NCBI GenBank assembly: GCA_029237695.1
Contig: CM055265.1
Coordinates: 75,402,013-75,466,012 of the forward strand
Source: Conchocele bisecta
Lineage: Eukaryota; Mollusca; Bivalvia; Lucinida; Thyasiridae
Length of the DNA stretch: 64,000 nt
Reading direction: 5' to 3'
Shown here: positions 21,304 through 32,110 of the stretch, in pieces
Position numbering within the stretch: the stretch's first letter is position 1
Layout: each line of letters opens with the position of its first letter
Notes under the pieces: generated by a model
Database searches by the model: none
Seen by the model: only the letters and a program-made list of their open reading frames with translations
What the model was told of the DNA's origin: nothing
Translations under genes and position numbers: made by a program

Positions 21304-22198
21304 TTTTGTTTATTATGTTTGTTTATTAGTGTTTAACGGCCTATCAACAGCTAAGGTCATGTAAGGCCTGTCAAACAGGTTCGATCCCGTTTTAACCTGC
21401 TGCATTGAGGGGAAAATCTAAAAATCAGAACGGAATATTTATATCGAGAACAAATATATTCAGCCCTGAAATTAGAATAACCTGACCTGGTGCCAGGTCC
21501 ATACCACACCAAGTCACTTGGCCCCTTCCCCTAAAATAGGATTACGAATATCGTAATACTCACATAAGGGGTATTATATAACCAGATTGAACTGTCACAT
21601 ACAAAATGCCAAAGACGTATGTGAGGGCCAAACCAGGTCTCCAGTCGGGATTCCGGTAAGGATGAGTGAGTGAGTGAGTGAGTGAATAGGGTTTAACGTC
21701 CGCTTTTCTGACATAGAGGTACAAGCCTCAGGGAGTCTACACGCAGACGGGTCAACGGGGTCGTGTCCCGTATCCACCTGTCCGAGGGGGGTAAATCCCA
21801 ACTTCAGAACTCAATATTTACAATCAAAATATATATTCAGTCCTGAAATTAGAACAACCTGATCTGGTGCCAGGCCCTCGCCACACCAGCATCATTTATC
21901 CCATCCCCTAAAAGTAATAGGATTAGCGCTAATCTACTTTTATATATGGGGCATAGCCCGACTCAACTCTCACATACAAGAAAGCCAAAGATGTACATGA
22001 GGGCCAAATCCGGTATAGTGGATTCCGGAAAGTATGAACCCAATCGTTAAGCCAGTTTAGTCGCCTTTTACGAGAAGCAATGGCTACTGCAGCACTATTC
22101 TCAGGATCAGTTGATCCCGCCCCGGTGCCTGCACGGGGCCCGGTAAGGATGAACCCCGATCGTTAAATTACCCATCACATGCTCCCACCTGCCACCCA
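21304..22198 (-). mobile_element. SINE family S with an SG SINE inside
   Basis: Perfect 15-bp duplication CCTGTGGGTTTTGTG at 21289-21303 and 22199-22213. The body follows family S from GTTTGTTTATTAGTGTTTAA to GCTCCCACCTGCCACCCA, interrupted at 21666-22139. Confidence 0.9.
21666..22139 (-). mobile_element. SINE family SG, full length, nested in SINE S
   Basis: CCGGTAAGGATGA flanks it at 21653-21665 and 22140-22152. On the minus strand it starts GCCCCGTGCAGGCACCGGGG, a stem-loop, and ends AGCGGACGTTAAACCCTATT before a (CACT)n tail. Its middle is homologous to family S (GGGCCAAATCCGG, GGAAAGTATGAACCCAATCG), so the two families share a body but differ at head and tail. Confidence 0.9.
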
Positions 22199-22594
22199 CC
22201 TGTGGGTTTTGTGACCAGTATAGCTCCAGATCAAATAGCACTCATGTAGCCTGATAACGATCTATATTTCTTATTAGCAGCATGACAGGTGTTTCATTGA
22301 TGGAATGTCGAACAGTGCAGATCCTGATCAGACTGTGCGGATGCACATGCTGATCTGGATCTACACTGGTCACAAAACCCATAAGCCATATTTCTCCAGT
22401 CACAGCCACATAAAAGTTAAAATCTTGACACTTTTTGCTGGAATGTAATCGTTAACACACAATGTACATGATTGTATATCAAAAGAAAAGGTACAATTCT
22501 CCATCTGATACAGTGGGAAATGAACAACCAACATACGTGAACATGTACAACACAGTGACACAAATAATGAAAACATAATTGCTGATACTTTGAG

Positions 22595-23254
22595 TTTGTT
22601 TCGTTGGGGTTTAACGGCATATCAACAGCTAATGTCATTTAAGGCCGGGTCAAAGGGTTTAGTACTAAATCCCATATATTACCTATACAAGTACATGTAC
22701 ATGTTCAAGTACATGTACAAATGGTGGGGGGGGGGGTCCCAAAATCAGAACTGAATACATTGTATTTACAATAAAAAAAATAAAGTGAGTGAGTGAGTGA
22801 GTGAATAGGGTTTAACGTCCGCTTTTCTGACATAGAGGTACAAGCCTCAGGGAGTCTACACGCAGACGGGTCAACGGGGTCGTGTCCCGTATCCACCTGT
22901 CCGAGGGGGTAAATCCCAATGTCAGAACTCAATATTTACAATCAAAATATATATTCAGAAAAAAAATATAAATAAAACAAATATATATATTCAGCCCTGA
23001 AATCAGAATAATCCTGATCTGATGCCAGGTCCTCGCCACACCAGAATCACTTGGCCCCCTCCCAAAAACAGTAGGATCAGTAATAATCTTACTACTTTTA
23101 TACTGGGCAATAATTACCCAATTCAACTCCCAAGTAATGAAAGAGCCAAAGATAAAAACGTACCTGAGGGCCAAACCAAGCAAATGGTGATTCCTATAAG
23201 GAGGAACCCCTACCGTTAATTTACGCCGTCACGTTCGCCCAACCAACCACCCAC
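22595..23254 (-). mobile_element. SINE family S, subtype 2, carrying part of an SG SINE
   Basis: Perfect 14-bp duplication GCTGATACTTTGAG at 22581-22594 and 23255-23268. Subtype 2 markers are present (GGGTTTAGTACTAAATCCCA, AGTACATGTACATG). An SG segment interrupts it at 22785-22958. Confidence 0.9.
22785..22958 (-). mobile_element. Partial SINE SG inside SINE S
   Basis: It runs from GTGAGTGAGTGAGTGAATAG to AATCAAAATATATATTCAG and then returns to host S sequence at the same homologous motif. No target duplication is visible, so it may be a recombination or template-switch product rather than a plain insertion. Confidence 0.7.
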
Positions 23255-23289
23255 GCTGATACTTTGAGGCATATTTAGTCCATTTATAG

Positions 23290-23759
23290 TGAGTGAGTGA
23301 GTGAATAGGGTTTAACGTCCGCTTTTCTGACATAGAGGTACAAGCCTCAGGGAGTCTACACGCAGACGGGTCAACGGGGTCGAGTCCCGTATCCACCTGT
23401 CCGAGGGGGGTAAATCCCAACTTCAGAACTCAATATTTACAATCAAAATATATATTCAGTCCTGAAATTAGAACAACCTGATCTGGTGCCAGGCCCTCGC
23501 CACACCAGCATCATTTATCCCATCCTAAAAGTAATAGGATTAGCGCTAATCTTACTTTTATATATGGGGCATAGCCTGACTCAACTCTCACATACAAGAA
23601 AGCCAAAAATGTACACGAGGGCCAAATCCGGTATAGTGGGTTCCGGAAAGTATGAACCCAATCGTTAAGCCAGTTTAGTCGCCTTTTACGACAAGCAATG
23701 GCTACTGCAGCACTATTCTCAGGATCAGTTGATCCTGCCCCGGTGCCTGCACGGGGCAC
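23290..23759 (-). mobile_element. SINE family SG, full length
   Basis: Perfect 13-bp duplication AGTCCATTTATAG at 23277-23289 and 23760-23772. Same head stem-loop and GAGT tail as the 21666 copy, from which it differs by few bases. It lies only 35 bp from the SINE ending at 23254. Confidence 0.9.
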
Positions 23760-23772
23760 AGTCCATTTATAG

Positions 23773-24165
23773 ACCTTGGTCCGTTACTCCAACTTGCGTA
23801 TAATACAAGCCAATCAAACTGTCATACCGGGATTTACAGTGTTACATGTATGCCATTTTCATTATTCCATATAGATGTATGCCAAGACTAAAACATACAG
23901 CAGAATAAACAACAGTAAACCAGAATGCAATAAAGCAGGGTTTCCAATAAGCGGGATAAAAATGTGTAGCATTTACAAATAGTATATACACAAGTATATC
24001 TGTTATATATTTGAATAGCAGTTTGGAAGGTGGTTCCTTGTATTACTACTTTTTTATATCTTAATAACAGCACATTTATTTATACGAATTGAATTCAAAC
24101 TAGAGCAAGCGAGCAGGGGCTCACGGATGCCCCCGACCACAGCCTGGTCCAACCACCAAATATTT
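23773..24165. other. No feature
   Basis: AT-rich, no exon or family copy recognised. Confidence 0.4.
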
Positions 24166-24535
24166 ACTAAGACATTTGGCCTTGACCTTGGGCATGAAAA
24201 CCGCATGGGTGGGCTATGGAATGAAAATAAGGATGATGATAAAGAAGTATATGAAGTTTCAAGGCAGTCTGGCTTATGGTTGCAGAGATAGTGTGAGCTT
24301 AAAAACGTTAACGCTAATATTTAAAAAAAGTCACGTAGGTGGGCTATAGAATGAAAATATGGATGATGATAAAGAAGTATATCACATTTCAAGTCAATCC
24401 TACTTACAGTTACAGAGATTATGGGTATCCAAAAACTTTAACACAAGTCTTACAGACGGACGAAAAGACGCGGACAAACGGACGGAAAACGAAAACTAGA
24501 TACCCCTCGAGATACTTCGTATGACAGGGATATAA
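24166..24535. repeat. Two-unit tandem repeat with GACGGACG end
   Basis: TAGGTGGGCTATAGAATGAAAATATGG-type units of about 130 bp occur twice (also GATGATGATAAAGAAGTATA). An imperfect (ACGG)n stretch follows, an architecture also seen at 18190, 41210 and 50225. Confidence 0.65.
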
Positions 24536-24544
24536 TAAAATAAT

Positions 24545-24941
24545 GTTTGTTTGTTTATTGGTGTTTAACGACCTATCAACAGCTAAGGTCATGTAAGGAC
24601 GGGCAAACGGGTTCGATCCTGTTTTAACCTGCTACATCGAGGGGGGGATCCCAAAATCAGAAAGGAATATTTACATCGAGAAGAAATATATTCAGCCCTG
24701 AAATTAGAATAACCTGACCTGGTGCCAGGTCCACACCACACCAAAGTCACTTGACCCCTTCCCCTAAAATATGATTACGAATAATCGTAATACTCACATA
24801 AGGGATATAACCAGATTCAACTGTCACATACAAAATGCCAAAGACGTATGTGAGAGCCAAACCAGGTCTCCTGTCGGGATTCCGGTAAGGATGAACCCCG
24901 ATCGTTAAATTACCCATCGCATTCTCCCACCTGCCACCCAC
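24545..24941 (-). mobile_element. SINE family S, full length
   Basis: ATAAAATAATG on the left and ATAATAATG on the right form an imperfect duplication. The body is complete from TTTGTTTGTTTATTGGTG to CCACCTGCCACCCAC. Confidence 0.85.
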
Positions 24942-25123
24942 TATAATAATGTAAGAAGCATTGCTACATTAATAAAATGAATGTGTTTGGTGACAATGTG
25001 CCATGATTTATGGATTATGGACGGTGGTCCTGGACGCATTAGGTTAAATATCACTTGAACATGCTAGCTGAATTTGTTGTGCTGTTTTTCTCACTGCATC
25101 AACAGGTTTTCATCACAGAAGCG

Positions 25124-25364
25124 CATATGTGACTGTGGCTGGAGAAATATGGCTAAGAAATTTGCAACCAGTGTAGATCCAGATCAGCCTGTGCATTGCA
25201 CAGTCTGATCAGGATCTTCACTGTTTGCCATTCCATCAATGAAACACCTGTCATGCTTCTAACAAACAATATAGATCGTTATCAGGCTACATGTGGAGCG
25301 TGATATTTGATCAGGAGCTACCCTGGTCATAAATCACATGCTCCATTTCTCCAGACACATATGT
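25124..25364 (-). mobile_element. Family D element
   Basis: Inverted ends CATATGTGACTGTGGCTGGA and TCTCCAGACACATATG. The core CCAGATCAGCCTGTGC..GTCTGATCAGGATCT and ACCTGTCATGCTTCTAACAA are in reverse order. Confidence 0.8.
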
Positions 25365-25423
25365 ACGTATTTGAACAATAACTGGAATGTTTTTATATAT
25401 GTTATTGATGAAACAATCAAATA

Positions 25424-25645
25424 CAGTGAAACCTCTCTAAACCGGACACCATGAAAACACGGCTGATCTTATTTGGACGAGTTTCTTGGTCATTTATCTC
25501 AAGTGATAATGTCTGTTTATGATTGCGTATCGCATTGCACACAATTATGGCTCAGAATGATCAAATGTCTGATTTACAGTGAAACCTCTCTAAGCCGGAC
25601 ACCCTGGGGACCTCCCAGGGTGTCCGGTTTAGAGAGGTTTCGCTG
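25424..25645. mobile_element. pogo/Tigger-like MITE with a hairpin at one end
   Basis: The end motif CAGTGAAACCTCTCTAAACC next to TA (25422-25423 and 25646-25647) suits pogo-like Tc1/mariner elements. The right end is itself a hairpin (25577-25645, CCGGACACCCTGGG with complement), so three copies of the terminal sequence occur in 220 bp. Confidence 0.75.
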
Positions 25646-25816
25646 TATATGGATTGTTTTGTTCACCTACCTACAGTAATTTGCTGACAAGGCGATTTAT
25701 AAGACATCGCCAAGAGCGATATTTTATCTGTCATACTACTCATGCTACTTGATGATTTATTTTAAACAATAGTTATTTAATACACAAGCGTACAGGATCA
25801 GAAAAGAACATTACAA

Positions 25817-26256
25817 GCTTATATACATTCTTCTCATGGACACTTATATACATTCTTCTCATGGACACTTATATACATTCTTCTCATGGACACTTATATA
25901 CATTCTTCTCATGGACACTTACATTCTTCTTCTATGGACACTATATTACATTCTTCTCATGGATGGACAATTATATACATTCTCTCATGGACACTTATAT
26001 ACATTCTTCTCATGGACACTTACATTCTTCTCATGGACACTTATATACATTCTTCTCATGGACACTTATATACATTCTTCTCATGGACACTTATATACAT
26101 TCTTCTCATGGACACTTATATACATTCTTCTCATGGACACTTACATTCTCATGGACACTTATATACATTCTTCTCATGGACACTTATATACATTCTTCTC
26201 ATGGACGCTTATATACATTCTTCTCATGGACACTTATATACATTCTTCTCACTCTT
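25817..26256 (+). repeat. 25-bp minisatellite
   Basis: About 17 units of ATGGACACTTATATACATTC plus TTCTC, some shortened. No unit contains a stop in any forward frame, so frames of 129-143 residues exist in all three. There is no sign that any is translated. Confidence 0.9.
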
Positions 26257-26364
26257 CTCGTACTTGACTATTTGATTATTTTATAAATATCCCAGAGATA
26301 TCCTGTCCGACTCATGTACATCAATACACGAATTTGAACAAACAAGCAATGCATATCAAACCAT

Positions 26365-26600
26365 ATATGTGGCTTTGATTGGAGAAATTGGATATATGAT
26401 CAGTGTAGCTCCTGATCAGATAGCTCACTCCTGTAGCCTGATAACGAGCTACATTGTTTGTTAGAAGCATACCGGGTGTTTCATTGATGGAATGGCGAAC
26501 AGTGCAGATCCTGATCAGACTGTGCGGATGCACAGGCTGATCTGGATCTTCACTGGTAGCAAAACCCATAAGCCTCATTTCTCCAGTCACAGCCACATAT
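26365..26600 (+). mobile_element. Family D element, near full length
   Basis: ATATGTGGCTTTGATTGGAG and CTCCAGTCACAGCCACATAT are inverted ends. The order TAGCCTGATAACGAGCTACA, TTTCATTGATGGAATGGCGA, core, then AACCCATAAGCCTCATTTCT gives the family layout. Confidence 0.8.
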
Positions 26601-26633
26601 TAGTAAATAGTGGATCTTACACGAGTGATGACA

Positions 26634-27186
26634 TATATATGATATTTATTACACACGTTTACTGCTTTCATAAGAAACGGGGTTATGTCCAGTTTCTTAA
26701 TAGAAAATGAGTCAACAAATTTAATAAATAGCATAGGGTTAGATTACATTTAATTTAAGCACATCATCACGCATTGAAGCTGTACTGATCACATACTGTG
26801 TTTCATGTAGCAGTACATTTCCATGATTATGTCTTACACCAGTGCATATTGAGTTTAAGACACTGTGATACTCAGTAACACTGTGAAAGACCATTTTATA
26901 TAATAAACAGTATTAAACATTGAAAGTAAAATAATTGGAATATAAATGTATATACTATAACCTGTACATGCCTATACAAAATTACTGAAAATAAATACAA
27001 TTACGCACTACTAGCAATTGTAAATACTATATAACTGTTACAAGTGTTACTGCATGAAGTATATGGAGGTTCTTACATGGGTGATTCTGTAATATGATAT
27101 TTATTAAACTCGTTTACTGATTTCATAAGAAACGAGGCTATGCCTCGTTTCTTATATCAGTCAACAAGTTTAATAAATCTCATATT
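26634..27186. repeat. Two related palindromes 460 bp apart
   Basis: At 27092-27186 GATTTCATAAGAAACGAGGC and complement form a perfect hairpin inside ATATTTATTAAACT arms. At 26634-26735 the same sequence is degenerate. Flanks (TCTTACAC/TGAGTGAT, CACATCATCA) are also shared, so this looks like a segmental duplication. Confidence 0.65.
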
Positions 27187-27642
27187 AAATCAACACAAAT
27201 GTTAGATTCTATGTATTGCATAAGCACATCATCATAATTTGAAGAGGTACTGATTTCCCAACATGTTTTCTGTGGCGGGCTCATTATATTTGGAATAATA
27301 TGAACTTATATGTCACAAATGGCACATACTGTTGGTGACGATGCAGAATATCTCACACAAGTGATCCTGAAAAAATGCATTTTGAAAACTGTAATAGTTT
27401 CATGATTATTCAATTTCAAAAGAACAAAAGTTAAATCTTTTATAGTAAAGTGTGGCGATCTTCAGGCAATATCCAATGCAATACAATTGGTTAGAATGAA
27501 GTAGTAACTGAACAGACATAACTGATCCATAAGTTAACAGAAGAACAGAACCTACCTATATTTGATCAAGTACATCTCTGGCCATAACGTGGTGGCATAA
27601 GAGACAAAATACAGTTTGTATTCAAAAATATGGCTAACAATG

Positions 27643-27808
27643 CATATGAGTCGTGCCATGTGTTTTTGTACCTAAGAACATGTGCCATATCTGAATTGCT
27701 ATGAAAATTTCGTCAACTTCAGACATCATTTACGGAAAATATCTCTGTAAATATTTTTCATGAAAAATCGCACGTTCTTAGGTATATAATCGCATGGCGT
27801 GTATCATG
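27643..27808. mobile_element. Palindromic MITE, family J, copy 3 (diverged)
   Basis: CATATGAGTCGTGCCATG and CATGGCGTGTATCATGTG ends, with TTGTACCTAAGAACATG and complement inside. The same plan as family J with an altered inner sequence. Confidence 0.6.
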
Positions 27809-28073
27809 TGTTACAACCAATAAATGATGAAATGTAGATTGTTTTCATGAAAATGATTTTTACGATGTTTCACAAAACGATAGTCGATAATATACAATAA
27901 TTGCACTATAGACTACATTTAATATAACATTGGATAGCTTCATTTCTCATTATCACATGGCAATAACGGCAATAAATAAATCACAAATGAATTACAAATA
28001 TTGGGGCCACAGACCGACAAAAGGAACCATACAACGAAAGCAACCAGTGTATGCTCAGGTTATGTTGCACATC

Positions 28074-28304
28074 AGGGGCCCATTTCACTAAACTTTGTAC
28101 AACTAAAATGTTGTAAGTGCAAATTTAGGATCGTCTAGAAATTTAAATTGATGGATTTACATTTATTGAGCATAGGCTGCCTATGATCAATAAATGTAAA
28201 TCCAATATTTATTTACAAGAACACATTGTTAATGTGAAATTTACAGACTATCATAATTTTGCACTTACGAACATTTTACGTACAAAGTTTAGTGAAACGG
28301 CCCA
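28074..28304. mobile_element. Palindromic MITE family B, copy 4
   Basis: AGGGGCCCATTTCACTAAAC to GTTTAGTGAAACGGCCC with the TTTATTGAGCATAGGC centre. Confidence 0.85.
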
Positions 28305-28376
28305 CAGTGTGTATTTAACATGTAGTATCTGGCGTTTGCGATTGGCGATCGCCCACTACAAACGAGTAAACGCCAG

Positions 28377-28679
28377 TAGCCTATTTCATCAACATTGCAA
28401 AGTATACTTTACTAGCAAAGTATACTTTGAGGGAGTAATCATTTATTTTTCCTGAAATGCATTATTTCATATAGAACTAACAAATGCATATATTTCATGA
28501 TTAAAAGTATGCATAATTATTATACTGAATTTATTACATTATCACAGCCAAATTGGCTGTGATAATGTAATAAATTCAGTATAATAAAAATTAATAAATT
28601 TATCATAAAATTGAAAATTTCTCCCTCAAAGTATACTTTGCTACTAAAGTATACTTTGCAATGTTGATGAAATAGGCTA
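28377..28679. mobile_element. Palindromic MITE, PIF-like family, copy 3
   Basis: TAGCCTATTTCATCAACATT and complement at the ends, flanked by CAG and CTG (not identical). The interior is nearly the same as copy 2, including the central ATCACAGCCA hairpin. A short palindrome CTGGCGTTT..AAACGCCAG abuts it on the left. Confidence 0.85.
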
Positions 28680-29130
28680 CTGGTCCTGATTGATCAAGTG
28701 TTGATAGGTTGATGAAATGGGCTACAGATAATCCAGGTTATCAACTCTCCGATACATTTCCGATTTTTGTTTCTGTATTAACGCAGCTCGTGCGCAAGGT
28801 ATGTGCATGAGGATGTGATAAATAAGTTAGATCACGTTTGTCCGAATGTACGAGCGATTATCTCCTCGTACATGCGGACGAACCCCGTGGTCAAACATAT
28901 ACTTAAAATACACACTGTTTAGCATGTTTAATGGTCAGAAATACTCTCTATTTTGAACACGAGTCTAATCAACGCCTGCCGTGTTTGCCACTCAGTCGCC
29001 GAAGTACACCTACAACTCTCGATTACCAAAGCAATGGTTTAACAAACCCTAATGCAAGGAACTTTATAAGATAGTTATCTTTTGTTCCAATCCTCTTCAC
29101 ACAGTTCATAGGTCGAACAAGAAGTTGCAG

Positions 29131-29303
29131 TCAAACCTCCCCTAACGGTCACCTCTCTATGAAAATCCCCTCCCTGTCACAGCCAATATTATATATCCAA
29201 AATGGACAATTGCCTCTATATATGAACCTCCCGAAAACAGCCACCTCTCTATAACAGACACGTGTGTGCTTTCCCCAGTGTGGTTGTTGTATAGGTTACA
29301 CTG
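29131..29303. mobile_element. Degenerate pogo-like MITE
   Basis: CAGTCAAACCTCCCCTAACG with GTCACCTCTCTA at the left and AGTGTGG..TAGGTTACACTG at the right recall the CAGTnnAACCTC terminal motif. TA borders the right side. Confidence 0.5.
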
Positions 29304-29401
29304 TATACATTTGTAGCAAATGTTGTAAGGTCCTCTTGCCTAGCATACGGTCTACATCATGCATTCAGCAGTTCAGTTCTCTGAAACATGTAGTGGCAGT
29401 A

Positions 29402-29764
29402 TAGTTGCGAACAGTAACTCTTGAAATCTACTCCCGTCCCGTCCATAGCAGGGGGCCTGTTTCACTAAACTTTGCACAACTAAAATGTTCGTAAGTAAAT
29501 TTCACATTAACAATGTTTTCTTGTAAACAATTATGGATTTACATTTATTGAGCATAGGCTATACATGTAGATGCAGTCTATGCTCAATAAATGTAACTCC
29601 ATGAATTAAAATTTCCAGACGATCCTAAATTTGGACTTACGAACAGTTTAGTCATACGAAGTATAGTGAAACGGCCCCCAGCAGTGTAGGTGCGAACAGT
29701 AACTCTTAAAATCTACTCCGTATCGGAGTAGATTTCATGAGTTACTGTTCGCAACTACACTGCT
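29402..29764. mobile_element. Two copies of 82-bp palindrome, split by a family B MITE
   Basis: A left half, TAGTTGCGAACAGTAACTCT, is at 29402-29440. A complete palindrome at 29680-29764 pairs GCGAACAGTAACTC with its complement. Family B lies between them. The full palindrome is within 65 bp of the RELCH-like stop codon, on its 3' side, so it is probably in the 3' UTR. Confidence 0.7.
29450..29679. mobile_element. Palindromic MITE family B, copy 5
   Basis: AGGGGGCCTGTTTCACTAAA to TATAGTGAAACGGCCCCC with a central TTTATTGAGCATAGGCTATA hairpin. No clear target duplication. Confidence 0.85.
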
Positions 29765-29825
29765 GATACATGTATCAGAGAGTAGATTGCAAGTTCATTG
29801 TTGGTCCCAACTAGCAACAGCAGAA

Positions 29826-29943
29826 CTATTTCTTTCTGTTAAACAAGCTGGATATGTTGGATTCTTTGAGTCGGCTCATCATCCTGGCCTTCATATCATC
29901 CCCGCCAGGCAGAGAGGTGAAACTTCCCGTGAAACTCGAACTT
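29826..29943 (-). CDS. RELCH: RELCH-like protein, last coding exon
   Basis: Minus-strand acceptor CCCAATCTGTTTCAG opens a 118-nt coding exon. One base completes the Arg codon split at the previous exon (AG+A), followed by 38 codons and TAG at 29826-29828. The peptide is hydrophilic, ends SLFNRKK, and contains GGDDMKARMMSRLKESN. Vertebrate RELCH also ends in a short basic tail after a disordered linker. Exact phase agreement with the 31523-31676 exon supports the model. The open frame on the opposite strand is a shadow. No clear polyadenylation signal was assigned. Confidence 0.85.
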
Positions 29944-31008
29944 CTGAAACAGATTGGGCATGATAAACAAACACGTTTATACTACTTCAGATGCAAGTTA
30001 TGCATACAACAAATTCCGTTTCGAATTCGTATAAGAATAACGCACATGAAACAACCAGCGACCTCATTTCAAAGATGCAAACTAGTTCTAGACGCATACA
30101 GTGATAAACAATAGTTGTGTCCTTTCCCAGTTGCCAGACATTCAGGCCGTAACACCAACCAACAGATCAATTGTAACTAGTTTTGCTTGCATAAATGCAC
30201 AACATAAGACTACTGTAGTTGGTATACCGTTTACCCGTTAGCATAATTTGATGAAACAAATGTGCAGTACTATATCGTCACCAGACCATTATGTTTCATC
30301 ACAAATGATAGTACACACTACACAATGTAATTATAATGATCACGGAAATGTGACTGGATTTGATTTGCTGAACAACGTAGGTCCCGATCAGACTGCGCGG
30401 GAGCGCAGGCTGATCGGGACCTACATTGGTCACAAACCTCGCAAGATCTTTGCCATCCGTCATTTGACAGAAACCGAATCCGAGTCTAGACATGTTAGAT
30501 GACATCTTTCAGGGTTAGGTAACACGAAATGACACAATTACCATGTCAGATCAGATCGTCAATGTGCCAGACATAAATATTGACAGAGGCGAGAACAGTA
30601 GAACAATACGTAATCTTGTGAGATCCAAGGTCCTGGATAAATGTCGCAGACACGATGGGAAATTGAATTTACTAAAACTAGACACAATGGGGATTTACTG
30701 TTAGCGACAAACCATTCGTTGGAACTGTAGGACAATTCCTCAAAGGATATAAATAGTCAATCAGACAATAAAGAATACAACTAGAATGTCCAGTTACATT
30801 GTCTCAGATACTCGATATGTGCTTTTAGTCTATACAGGTTGCAAATGGCCTATACGAATCAAATGACGTATTTTATTGGATATATGTTCAAAGAGTGAGG
30901 GTTTATTAAATTATGTACGTCAACATACTGGGATAAATTGGAGACAATTTGATATTGGATTTCGGCAATAATTGAAAATTCTATACGTGAATTACAATGC
31001 CCGGAGAG

Positions 31009-31040
<32 letters not shown>

Positions 31041-31522
31041 AAGAGAGAGAGAGAAAGAAGGAAAGAGAGAGAAAGTCCATTCTACACACTAGTTGAATTA
31101 CTTTAAATTAAATTTAAATGCCATTTGTAATAGGGAATGTTGTTGTGTCAACGCGTCTTCTGTTGGTTGATGAAACCACTCCGTCCGGATGAACAAACTC
31201 CGTGTGTATTGGGTAAATGTACGACCTGGCATGAACTGTTGATGGTGTTCCACATAATGGCGGGAATCTCAATTCACACAATAACCAACACAAAGTCGTG
31301 CACCATCACCTGCGTTAATCCCCTTAATATAAATGTCCGGCGTACGGATGCACGTACCTGAATACACGCTTCTAAATAACACAGGAAGGGGAAGGGGGAA
31401 TCCCGATATTAGTATCTAAATATGTCTACATACTAGTACCTGTCCGCGTGCCGGTTCGTAACGATTACGGATGGGGGGGGGGGGGGGTGGGGGGGGGTAT
31501 TAGTATCTGAATGTCTACATAC
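29944..31522 (-). other. RELCH-like intron (last)
   Basis: Intron of about 1.6 kb with GT..AG ends on the minus strand. It holds a palindrome at 30377-30424 (GGTCCCGATCAGACTGCGCG with complement), a (GA)n tract at 31005-31074, and a G-run near 31473-31497 close to the donor. No other exon was recognised. Confidence 0.7.
31005..31074. repeat. (GA)n microsatellite
   Basis: Imperfect GAGAGA/GAAAGA run within the intron. Confidence 0.9.
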
Positions 31523-31676
31523 CTGTCGGCGGGCCGGCTCGTCTCGATTTTCGACTCGTACTCCTTGATCATGGATGTTATGACCTCCTCGTGTTCCGGC
31601 GCGATGACCGACATGTCCTGTCGCAGGCAGCGCAGGCCGGGTAACAGCGCCTCCTGCACCAACTGGTAGTTGATGA
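31523..31676 (-). CDS. RELCH: RELCH-like protein, penultimate exon
   Basis: A 154-nt exon on the minus strand with acceptor CCGCCCAG and donor GACAG|GTATGT. It contributes the last two bases of a Phe codon, then 50 codons, then AG of an Arg codon. The peptide includes EALLPGLRCLRQDM and APEHEEVITSMIKEYESKIE. This matches the conserved C-terminal segment of RELCH, where LPGLRCLR and a PEHE..SMIKE motif close the HEAT-repeat region. RELCH binds Rab11 and works with OSBP in cholesterol transfer from recycling endosomes to the trans-Golgi network. The exon is much richer in G and C than its surroundings, as expected for a conserved exon. A proline-rich frame overlapping it is an artefact of reading into the intron G-run. 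Confidence 0.9.
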
Positions 31677-32020
31677 CTGGGCGGGGTTAAGACAAATACG
31701 TACACATGGGAGCTCAGTAGCCACGCCTCAACTACCATATAAGGTATTTCTTCTTGCGACCAATTATTACGCTGCCAAGTATGTTCAATTGCATGTATGA
31801 TTGATTGAAATGGGTTTTACATCTGTTCTATATGCTGAGTAAATGTATTAAACTTCTAACAACAAACTACATAACTTTTGCCAATTTTTGTTCACGAGAT
31901 CAGACTTTTTTTATCAGGATTTTCTATTTGAAGTGGCGATCACAGTCGGAATTTGCAAATATGATCATAAATTCGAGACTGCCACGAATAAGGCATGGCG
32001 GATCAAATCAAACTATTCAA

Positions 32021-32110
32021 TAGTTGCGTACAGTAACGCTTGTAATCTACTCCCGTACCGTCCGTACCGACGGTATGGGAGTAGATTGCAAGCGTTACTG
32101 TTCGCAACTA
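32021..32110. mobile_element. 82-bp-type palindrome (intronic)
   Basis: TAGTTGCGTACAGTAACGCT to AGCGTTACTGTTCGCAACTA, with CCGTACCGTCCGTACCGACG at the centre. Same family as 29402 and 47633. Confidence 0.8.

Larger units (their letters stand above)
21270..22411 (+). mobile_element. Family D element split by a SINE
   Basis: ACTGGAAAAATGGGGCCTGT and GTGGGTTTTGTG lie left of the SINE; ACCAGTATAGCTCCAGATCA, the CAGATCCTGATCAGAC core and TTTCTCCAGTCACAGCCACA lie right of it. Confidence 0.75.

Noticed and set aside
25836..26286. Frames of 129-143 residues in three phases
   Set aside because: All arise from the stop-free 25-bp minisatellite unit.
31433..31738. 101-residue frame over the RELCH-like exon
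   Set aside because: It reads the exon in a different phase and runs into the intronic C/G-run; the spliced phase gives the conserved protein.
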